A stretch of 7,457 bases of DNA from an uncultured Chloroflexota bacterium (GTDB lineage: Bacteria > Chloroflexota > Dehalococcoidia > UBA3495). The position numbers were made by a program, and so were the translations under genes. Positions 1-4,855 of the stretch are shown here, piece by piece. Position 1 is the stretch's first letter. Each line of letters starts with the position of its first letter. A model generated the notes under the pieces. The model was not told where the DNA came from and did not search any database. It worked only from the letters and a program-made list of their open reading frames with translations. The stretch is taken from positions 1 through 7,457 of the forward strand of contig CAJWBT010000109.1 in NCBI GenBank assembly GCA_913020235.1. The letters are read 5' to 3'.

Positions 1-545
1 CCCCGATGCCTGGGAGCGTCCGGGTCGGTCCGGCACATCAGGTAGATGTGGGTGGCGAAGTGGGCCGCGGAGGTGAACATCTTCTGGCCGTTGATGACGT
101 ACTCGTCGCCGTCCTTCACCGCCCGGCACTGGAGGCCGGCCAGGTCGGCGCCCCCCTGGGGCTCGGTGAACCCCATGGCAAAGCTGATGTCCCCGTTGAT
201 GAGACCCGGAAGGAAATGCCTTTTCTGCTCCTCGCTGCCCGCCGCCAGTATCGCCGGGGCGCCGCTGCCGACTCCGCCCATGGCTATTCCGACCCGGACG
301 AACTCCTCTTCGACGATGTACTGGTCCATGCGGCTTCCGTCTTGGCCGCCGTACTCTTTGGGCCAGCACATGCCGACCCACCCCTTTTCGGCGGCCTTCC
401 GGTGCATCTCCTTGTAGTGAGGCCACTCACCTCCCTCTGCCTTGCTCCGTACCTCCGCCAAGACCTCCGGCGTAACGTTCTCGTCAATGAACCGGCGCAC
501 TTCCTGGCGAAGGGCTTCCTGTTCTGGTCCGTATCCAAAGTCCAT
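1..545 (-). CDS. Acyl-CoA dehydrogenase, N-terminal part (cut by window edge)
   Basis: This is the first 181 residues of a flavin-dependent acyl-CoA dehydrogenase, a family that makes the alpha,beta-double bond in acyl-CoA thioesters and passes electrons to ETF. Residues 1-118 fit the helical N-terminal domain, including WPKEYGGQDG at 61-70. The middle beta domain starts near 119 with SFAMGFTEPQGGADLAG, a variant of the family signature T-E-P-x-x-G-[ST]-D with alanine before the aspartate. It continues with YVINGQKMFTSAAHFATH (149-166), the flavin- and substrate-binding strand typical of the family. The catalytic base and the C-terminal helical domain lie outside the window, so the substrate class cannot be read. 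The ATG at 545 is chosen because MDFGYGPEQEALRQEVRRFI is a typical family start and AAGGGG lies 6 bases upstream. The reading frame is open to base 1. The MaoC-like gene upstream on the same strand fits acyl-CoA metabolism. Confidence 0.93.
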   Translation of the reverse strand, partial: MDFGYGPEQEALRQEVRRFIDENVTPEVLAEVRSKAEGGEWPHYKEMHRKAAEKGWVGMCWPKEYGGQDGSRMDQYIVEEEFVRVGIAMGGVGSGAPAILAAGSEEQKRHFLPGLINGDISFAMGFTEPQGGADLAGLQCRAVKDGDEYVINGQKMFTSAAHFATHIYLMCRTDPDAPRHR

Positions 546-926
546 GGCGTACCCCTTGCCTCGTTGCGTTACGGGAATCTCGAGGGCTGGTCATAAGCGA
601 GCCCGGCCCGGGCGCACACGCCCACGGTGCCGCTCCCATGATCTCGAGGCTAGTAATGAGTCAACCTGAAACTGATCGTTGTCATTCTAAGCGAAGCGAA
701 GAATCTCGTTGTTGCGCTGAGATTTTTCTTCGCTCCGCTCCTCAAAATGACATCCTTTTGAAACCAAGCTGACTGAGTAATAGGGCCACCCGGTGAGCCG
801 AACGGGGGTTTCACCCCGTCCTGGGCCATGCCTCCTCCTGAGTACTTGCCAAGGTCCGGTGGGTAGTTCCTTGGGAGGGCCTTCTCGCAAGAAGAGGTTC
901 GCTAGACCTTTCCTAAAGAGCCTCGG
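546..926. other. Intergenic region between hotdog gene and acyl-CoA dehydrogenase gene
   Basis: I find no credible gene in these 381 bases. From the acyl-CoA dehydrogenase side outward it holds: a short GC hairpin, GGGCG-CACA-CGCCC (610-623); a 9-base direct repeat ATCTCGAGG at 577-585 and 641-649; a minus-strand TTGACT (659-664) without a convincing -10 partner; the palindromic repeat at 680-752; ACGGGG/CCCCGT arms (802-807, 814-819); CCAAGG/CCTTGG arms (849-854, 869-874); and CTTCT-CGCA-AGAAG (881-894) about 33 bases past the hotdog gene's stop. None of the hairpins has a U-tract, so none is a clear terminator. The promoter of the acyl-CoA dehydrogenase gene could not be fixed. Confidence 0.6.
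680..752. repeat. Palindromic intergenic repeat (MITE/BIME-like)
   Basis: The left arm (680-707) begins TGTCATTCTAAGCGAAGCGA and ends GAATCTC. The right arm (719-752) runs GAGATTTTTCTTCGCTCCGC and ends AAAATGACA, an imperfect reverse complement of the left arm with a few extra bases. About 11 bases separate the arms, so the whole could fold as a long hairpin. I recognise this motif as a dispersed intergenic repeat seen in many copies in some environmental bacterial genomes. Its translation (minus strand: CHFEERSEEKSQRNNEILRFA) recurs in spurious predicted proteins. Whether it is a mobile miniature element, an RNA-processing site or something else cannot be decided here. Only one copy is in the window. 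Confidence 0.75.
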
Positions 927-1352
927 CTAGTCTTTGGCCAGCCATTTCTTCCCCACTTCGTCGGGCTTCTTCATCTGGTACGTGCGCATCTTTTCCAGCA
1001 GCCGCCCGTCTTCGTCGACGGCGGTTGCCTCGACAACCAGGTAGGGCTTGTCCCGCCGCCAGTACTTGTTGGCGATCCTGCCGGTGACCATGATCTTCTT
1101 ACCGGGGATGGGCGGATTGTAGAACTCCACTTCGGACCCGGCGTTAACTCCACCGGTGTTGTCCTCGTACACCATGGCGAGGGCGGTGCTGTCGTGCCTG
1201 ACCGCAACAGTCGGGAAAGATGCGCCGGGATCCCCCACCGCTTGCCGGAATCTGTCCAACATATCCTGGCTGAGGACGTACTCGTAAGAGCCCAGGTCCT
1301 CGCCTATCTCGATATTGTTGAAGTCGAACTGCTTCAGCGGCGAACCAGCCAT
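927..1352 (-). CDS. MaoC-like / FAS1-type dehydratase N-terminal hotdog-domain protein
   Basis: This 141-residue protein resembles the single-hotdog MaoC_dehydratas N (FAS1-like dehydratase) group, relatives of (R)-specific enoyl-CoA hydratases. The N-terminus (FDFNNIEIGEDLGSYEYVLS, 9-28) matches the lead-in strand. DRFRQAVGDP (33-42) is the start of the hot-dog helix, and strands at 73-112 (SEVEFYNPPIPGKKIMVTG, then YLVVEATAVDEDG) complete the fold. The hydratase-2 catalytic pattern of an aspartate followed five residues later by histidine is not evident: D41 is followed by PGASFP, and the nearest histidine is H53. It may therefore be the non-catalytic half of a heterodimer or bind thioesters without hydrating them. 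The ATG at 1352 has a good GGAGGTG 8 bases upstream. A promoter lies just before it. The neighbouring acyl-CoA dehydrogenase supports a role in acyl-CoA metabolism. Confidence 0.82.
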   Translation of the reverse strand: MAGSPLKQFDFNNIEIGEDLGSYEYVLSQDMLDRFRQAVGDPGASFPTVAVRHDSTALAMVYEDNTGGVNAGSEVEFYNPPIPGKKIMVTGRIANKYWRRDKPYLVVEATAVDEDGRLLEKMRTYQMKKPDEVGKKWLAKD

Positions 1353-1388
1353 ACGCCCTGCACCTCCATGGCCGAGGGTATTGGACTA

Positions 1389-1417
1389 CCTATACCACGC
1401 CCTCGTGAGGTAGTCAA
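1389..1417 (-). promoter_or_regulatory. Sigma-70-type promoter of the hotdog gene, overlapped by a dyad
   Basis: On the minus strand TTGACT (1412-1417) and TATAGG (1389-1394) are separated by exactly 17 bases, matching 5/6 and 4/6 of the consensus. The predicted start near 1382 gives a leader of about 30 bases that includes the GGAGGTG ribosome site. An inverted repeat, GACTACCT (1384-1391) and AGGTAGTC (1408-1415), covers both promoter boxes with 16 bases between the arms. This is a natural position for a repressor. The regulator encoded just upstream is one candidate for binding it, but that is inference. Confidence 0.6.
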
Positions 1418-1620
1418 TGCGACGCCGTGGCGGTCCGGCCAGGACATCGATCGAGCTTCCACGCCGGCTTCCTGGGGACGAGGGCGTCACGCCAAGCACC
1501 TTCAGCCCCGTGTTGCCGCAAGCCCGAAAGCGCAGGCCGACACGCGATGCCTCCAGGGGGCTGTTGAGACCAGTTGCCCTTTGGACCCCGGTTCAAGTAC
1601 CGGCCGGGGGTGCTGGAACG

Positions 1621-1637
1621 CCGTTCCGGGTGAACGG
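1621..1637 (-). terminator. Possible termination hairpin after the regulator gene
   Basis: CCGTTC (1621-1626) and GAACGG (1632-1637) form a perfect 6-bp stem with a 5-base loop, beginning 6 bases past the regulator's TAG stop. A competing palindrome GGAACGCCGTTCC (1615-1627) overlaps it. No U-tract follows on the minus strand, so this is a weak call. Confidence 0.3.
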
Positions 1638-1643
1638 AAGGGG

Positions 1644-2819
1644 CTAGGAGACAAACAGGGGTTGCTGCTCCCGAGGTGATCGTTGGATCTGATGGTACAA
1701 ACGCTGGGTCTCAGGCACGGGCTCCACGCCCAGCGTGTCGGCCAGAACCTGGACGCAGGTCTGATACTGGGCCAGCGCCTCGTCCCGGTGACCCTGGCGC
1801 CAGAGGTAGAGCATCAGGGAGCGCTGGAGGTTTTCCCGGCAGGACTCCCAGTTCAGCGCGTTGCGGCACGCCTGGGCCGCTCGATCCAGGTCGCCCTTCG
1901 CGGCATAGAGGGCCGCCATCTTCTCCAGGGTTTGCAGGTAGACCTCCCGCAATCGTTCTCGTTCGGCGGCGCACCAATCGGCGTAGAGGTCTTCCTCCAG
2001 ATAGTCGCCACGGTACAAATCCCGCGCTTCCCGGTAGCAGCGCAGGGCATCTTCCACCCTGCCCCGGCGGGCCAGGCCGTTCCCCTCTCGGGCCAGGTCA
2101 TCGAAAGCCTCGATGTCCAGCCGTACCGCTTCGGGGCGCAAGAAGTAGGCCTCGTCTGCCGTGCCGATGATCTCTTCGTCGACTCCAGCGTTGCGGAGTT
2201 CCCGGCGCAGCGAGCAGACAGTTACCTTCAAGCGTTCCCACCCACGCCCTTCCGGGGCCTCTGGCCACAGGGACTCGATCAGCCGCTCCCGATGGACGAC
2301 GCGCCCCCGGTTGGTGACCAGATACTTGAGCAGGGTCAAGGCCTGCTTCCGTTGCCACCGTTGGAACGGGACGCCAAGGTCACCCACGGAGAGACCGAAA
2401 CGGCCGAGTGTGAATATCTGCAACACGGTGGGCGGGGCCTCCGACTGGGAAATCGGTTGCAAAGGCCTGACAAAGATCATGGCCACGGGTTTACCGTCGT
2501 TGGCGGTGCTGGGGACGGCCATGCTGCTCAAAGCGACGGGCATCCAGTGGCCATCCTTGTGCGGGGATAGACAGCTCCGCGCCGCGAAGGGGGTCCCCCG
2601 GGCGAAACTGGTCATGGCCGGACAGTCGGGAGAGCAAAGGGGTTGCCCATCGGGCAACAAGGCACGGAGGACTTGGTGACAGTAGCGGCCAAGAACTTCC
2701 TGGGCTCGGTAGCCGCATAGGGCCTCGGCCCGGGTGTTCCAGGCAACCAGTTGGCAGTCGCCGTTCAAGGCGAAGGCCGCGTCGGAGGCGAAATAGACCA
2801 GGTTTGCAGCGTTGTTCAT
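1644..2819 (-). CDS. PAS-domain transcriptional regulator with OmpR-like wHTH and BTAD (SARP/AfsR-type)
   Basis: This 391-residue regulator has a single N-terminal PAS sensor domain (about 1-120: FALNGDCQLVAWNTRAEALC, then GYRAQEVLGR). A winged-helix DNA-binding domain follows (about 132-235: LQIFTLGRFGLSV, KQALTLLKYLVTNRG, LIESLWPE, ERLKVTVCSLRREL). The C-terminus is a bacterial transcriptional activator (BTAD) TPR-like domain (about 236-380: DALRCYREARDLYRGDYLEE, CRENLQRSLMLYLWRQG, and DTLGVEPVPETQRLY). The last two domains are arranged as in SARP/AfsR-family activators. Inside the PAS domain, C47, C62 and C66 (C-x14-C-x3-C) form a cluster that could sense redox state or bind a metal. The frame also opens at a GTG at 2915, but an extended -10 promoter lies inside that extension, so the ATG at 2819 (GGGGA 6 bases upstream) is preferred. 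The target is unknown; the adjacent hotdog promoter dyad is a candidate. Confidence 0.87.
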   Translation of the reverse strand: MNNAANLVYFASDAAFALNGDCQLVAWNTRAEALCGYRAQEVLGRYCHQVLRALLPDGQPLCSPDCPAMTSFARGTPFAARSCLSPHKDGHWMPVALSSMAVPSTANDGKPVAMIFVRPLQPISQSEAPPTVLQIFTLGRFGLSVGDLGVPFQRWQRKQALTLLKYLVTNRGRVVHRERLIESLWPEAPEGRGWERLKVTVCSLRRELRNAGVDEEIIGTADEAYFLRPEAVRLDIEAFDDLAREGNGLARRGRVEDALRCYREARDLYRGDYLEEDLYADWCAAERERLREVYLQTLEKMAALYAAKGDLDRAAQACRNALNWESCRENLQRSLMLYLWRQGHRDEALAQYQTCVQVLADTLGVEPVPETQRLYHQIQRSPREQQPLFVS

Positions 2820-2885
2820 GGTCTGTCCCCATGAGGTCCCCAGGACGCTGGGCGCGGCCAGTGGGCTATTGTGAAATTTGGAACT

Positions 2886-2894
2886 AGTATACCA
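2886..2894 (-). promoter_or_regulatory. Extended -10 promoter of the PAS-BTAD regulator
   Basis: Read on the minus strand this is TGGTATACT, a TGn extended -10 element with a 5/6 match to TATAAT. No good -35 lies at 16-18 bases, which is normal for extended -10 promoters. Transcription would begin near 2879, about 60 bases before the ATG at 2819. This argues against the longer GTG start at 2915. Confidence 0.5.
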
Positions 2895-2945
2895 CCGAAC
2901 CCTGGTATGGAACACCCCAAGATAAGCTGAAGGGGAGGAAGTGGA

Positions 2946-2964
2946 CCGGCCAGGAAGGGGCCGG
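2946..2964 (-). terminator. GC-rich hairpin downstream of the acetyltransferase gene
   Basis: CCGGCC (2946-2951) and GGCCGG (2959-2964) form a perfect 6-bp stem with a 7-base loop. On the minus strand it is followed by a pyrimidine-rich stretch (TCCACTTCCTCCCCTTC) rather than a true U-tract. A second small hairpin, CGGGC/GCCCG (3008-3023), lies closer to the acetyltransferase stop. Either could end the aldolase-acetyltransferase transcript before the regulator's own promoter. Confidence 0.3.
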
Positions 2965-3037
2965 CGGGAACGGAGTCCTCAATTGCTCGCCGCGACCGGA
3001 CACCAGCCGGGCATCGACGCCCGAATGGCCTGCCTCG

Positions 3038-3490
3038 TTACCCGGGCTCTTGCAGGACCATTGCCTGGACGGTGTCCGGGCAGGCTACAGTAAACTCCAC
3101 CGAAGTTCGCACCGAGGCGGGCACCTTGTTCCGAGGAACTGCTTTGAAACCGAGCCGGGTGAAGAAGGCTTGAGCCGTCTCCGTCAACAGGTAGATGGTG
3201 CCTGCGCCGTGCTTTCGGGACAGGGCCAGGGCTGCCAGGGTGATCCGCTTCCCGAGACCGTGGCCGCGCCACGACTCATCCACGGCCACCGACCGGAGCA
3301 AACTCTCCGGCCCGTAAAGCTCCAACGCGGCGCTTGCCACGATGCGGTTCTCCTCCCGCCCCACCATCGCCGTGGCCAGGTGGTCCGCGTAGCCGACCAT
3401 GGGTAGGCCGCTCCGTTCCAGCAGGGCCAGAACCGCGGGCAGGTCTTCATTCTGGGCAGGCTCGATGGACACCTCTAGGTGCGAATTCAT
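3038..3490 (-). CDS. GNAT-family N-acetyltransferase, ArsN2-like
   Basis: This 150-residue cytosolic GNAT acetyltransferase would transfer acetyl from acetyl-CoA to a small amine. Several blocks match what I know of the ArsN2 group: LPAVLALLERSGLP near the start, SLLRSVAVDESWRGHGLGKR (the acetyl-CoA-binding motif A, with R/Q-x-x-G-x-G/A as RGHGLG), TIYLLTETAQAFFTRLGFKA, VPRNKVPASVRTSVEF and the closing CPDTVQAMVLQ. ArsN2 genes often sit in arsenic-resistance operons, but no ars gene is present here, so the substrate is left open. The ATG at 3490 is chosen because GGTGAT (3497-3502), part of the extended Shine-Dalgarno sequence, lies 6 bases upstream and the family begins here. An in-frame TTG at 3556 would add 22 residues with no homology. 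The gene starts 69 bases after the aldolase stop on the same strand, so co-transcription is likely. Confidence 0.85.
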   Translation of the reverse strand: MNSHLEVSIEPAQNEDLPAVLALLERSGLPMVGYADHLATAMVGREENRIVASAALELYGPESLLRSVAVDESWRGHGLGKRITLAALALSRKHGAGTIYLLTETAQAFFTRLGFKAVPRNKVPASVRTSVEFTVACPDTVQAMVLQEPG

Positions 3491-3559
3491 TGCAACATCA
3501 CCGGGTTCAGTGTTTCCGGCTCCTGCCGGATGCCTAAAATCTTTGGCTCGTCCCAAGGA

Positions 3560-4495
3560 TCACGAGCCGTTGGACAGCCCCAGGTCATCCAGGATACCGG
3601 GTATCCCCAGCTTCTCTTCTTCGGTCAGCGGCCTCAGCGGCCTGGATACTGTGTCGCTGTCCAGTATTCCCATCTTCTTTAGTGCCGACTTCATGCCGGC
3701 CAAGCTGGCGGCGTTCGGTCCGCCACCCTTGGCGAGACGCGATATCCCGTTCGCGGCCAACAACTTCGCGTTGCACTCCTTAACCGTGTCGGAGTCGCCG
3801 GCCTCGCCGGCCTCCCACCCTCGCGCGGCAATAGCGGGCACCAGGTTGGCGATTCCGGGGATCACGCCGTGAACCCCAACCGACCCGGCGTTGGTAATGC
3901 GGAACATGGTGCCAAGGAACCGCAGAAGTTGGAGATCGCCTTGCTCGCACAGAATATTGAGTTCCGCCAGCAACTCGCCCGCGCCGGAGCTGTCTTTCAC
4001 GCCTACGACGGCCCCCTCGCTGGCCAGAGCGGCGACGGTGCCGGGCGCAACCGCCGTTTTGACTGTCTGGGGAATGTTGTAGACCCACAGGGGCAGCCCG
4101 GAGCGGTCTCGAATGTAGCGGTAGTGGTCGAGCAGTTCGTCTTGAGCGTTCGGGAAGTAGTATGGGGGAGTGGTGGCCACTCCACCCAGTCCCATTTCCT
4201 GCACCGCCAGCGCCAAATTGAGCGACAGTTGGGTGCTGGCCGCCGACACGTTGCCGATAACCGGCACGCGACCTGCAACCTCATCCACACACGTCTCGAT
4301 GCTGATCAGGCGTTGTTGATCGGACAGTGACGCAAACTCGCCAGTCGTGCCTGAAATCCAGATGCCGTGGACCCCGTTGTCGATCAAATAGTTGATCAGC
4401 CGCCTGAGGGATTTGGCGTCCACAGTCTCGTCGGGGTTCAGCGGAGTCAGAATAGGGACAACAACTCCTCGGATTTCGTTTCCGTTGTCTGGCAT
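3560..4495 (-). CDS. DapA-family (dihydrodipicolinate synthase/N-acetylneuraminate lyase) class I aldolase
   Basis: This 311-residue TIM-barrel protein belongs to the pyruvate-dependent Schiff-base aldolase family. The pyruvate-binding loop GTTGEFASLS (49-58), the PPYYF tyrosines (Y112/Y113), the catalytic-triad tyrosine in WVYNIP (Y139) and the Schiff-base lysine in VGVKDSSG (K167) are all in the expected order and spacing. The position equivalent to E. coli DapA Arg138, which binds the aspartate-semialdehyde carboxylate, is T144 (YNIPQT instead of YNxPSR). This argues against a true lysine-pathway DapA and for a lyase, aldolase or dehydratase acting on another 2-keto acid. The C-terminus is somewhat longer than usual (about 15-20 residues, rich in acidic residues and leucine). 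The ATG at 4495 has GGAGGCGGAG just upstream. The gene is divergent from the thiamine-diphosphate enzyme and precedes the acetyltransferase. Confidence 0.9.
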   Translation of the reverse strand: MPDNGNEIRGVVVPILTPLNPDETVDAKSLRRLINYLIDNGVHGIWISGTTGEFASLSDQQRLISIETCVDEVAGRVPVIGNVSAASTQLSLNLALAVQEMGLGGVATTPPYYFPNAQDELLDHYRYIRDRSGLPLWVYNIPQTVKTAVAPGTVAALASEGAVVGVKDSSGAGELLAELNILCEQGDLQLLRFLGTMFRITNAGSVGVHGVIPGIANLVPAIAARGWEAGEAGDSDTVKECNAKLLAANGISRLAKGGGPNAASLAGMKSALKKMGILDSDTVSRPLRPLTEEEKLGIPGILDDLGLSNGS

Positions 4496-4855
4496 GGTTT
4501 CTCTCCGCCTCCTTCGGTTTGTTCTGAGTGTACCGCCTCCGGTACGGTCCTAGCCTACAGTGCGCCCCATCATTTGAGAAGTGATGGGCCAGGCTATGGC
4601 AATATCCCCCGGTATCGTCCGCTACCGATTGACCCGAGTGGACCCGATGGTCAAGAACCGAGTCCTTCCGGCACCCTCAATTCTAGTGGCACCGTAGCCA
4701 CGGCGCAAGGAGCTGCCGCGTCGGCATTCCGGCTCGGGGTGTTGACCCGGAACGCTGAAGCATCTATGTTTAGCAGGTCCATACTGGAATGCCGCCCGCC
4801 GGCTGGTCAATGGGACCGGCGCATCGCCCAATATCCCTAATGGAGCGACTGGATT
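4496..4855. promoter_or_regulatory. Divergent control region between aldolase and TPP-enzyme genes
   Basis: These 360 bases contain no convincing gene. Near the aldolase there are two perfect dyads: GTACCG-CCTC-CGGTAC (4530-4545) and CCCATCA-N9-TGATGGG (4566-4588). Either could be an operator or a leader hairpin for the leftward transcript. I could not find a convincing -35/-10 for that direction. For the rightward transcript there is a promoter candidate at 4742-4770 and, in its leader, a hairpin with arms CGCCGG (4797-4802) and CCGGCG (4816-4821). GGAG (4842-4845) lies 10 bases before the ATG at 4856. Confidence 0.5.
4742..4770 (+). promoter_or_regulatory. Sigma-70-type promoter of the TPP-enzyme gene
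   Basis: TTGACC (4742-4747, 5/6 match) and TATGTT (4765-4770, 4/6 match) are separated by exactly 17 bases. Transcription would begin near 4777, giving a leader of about 80 bases before the ATG at 4856. No better pair was seen in the intergenic region. Confidence 0.5.

Larger units (their letters stand above)
1353..1643. other. Intergenic region between regulator and hotdog gene
   Basis: These 291 bases hold the hotdog gene's Shine-Dalgarno sequence and promoter (1381-1417) and, next to the regulator's stop, a possible termination hairpin (1621-1637). I find no gene in the remainder (about 1418-1615). Short open frames there have no recognisable family, start signals or codon bias. Confidence 0.55.

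Noticed and set aside
6..596. A 196-residue plus-strand open frame
   Set aside because: It is the antisense shadow of the acyl-CoA dehydrogenase on the minus strand, whose translation shows clear family motifs.
687..890. A 67-residue minus-strand protein (FEERSEEKSQRNNEILRFA at its end)
   Set aside because: The reading frame is produced by the palindromic repeat at 680-752. This peptide recurs in spurious predictions and has no ribosome site here.
1575..1612. A tRNA T-arm-like stretch (GGTTCAAG in a GC stem)
   Set aside because: No acceptor, D-arm or anticodon stem of the right length could be found on either strand around it.
1683..2570. A 295-residue plus-strand open frame
   Set aside because: It is antisense to the PAS-BTAD regulator, has no recognisable domain, and exists because of high GC content.
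2820..2915. A 32-residue N-terminal extension of the PAS-BTAD regulator from GTG 2915
   Set aside because: No ribosome site precedes the GTG, the extra residues have no family match, and an extended -10 promoter lies within the extension.
3491..3556. A 22-residue N-terminal extension of the acetyltransferase from TTG 3556
   Set aside because: The residues have no homology and TTG starts are rare. The ATG at 3490 has a GGTGAT ribosome site.
3490..3562. The aldolase stop (TGA 3560-3562) is in frame with the acetyltransferase, suggesting a second Sec codon or a fusion
   Set aside because: The aldolase has full family length at this stop, the acetyltransferase has its own ATG and ribosome site, and no known active-site motif surrounds the TGA. 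The shared frame is likely chance.
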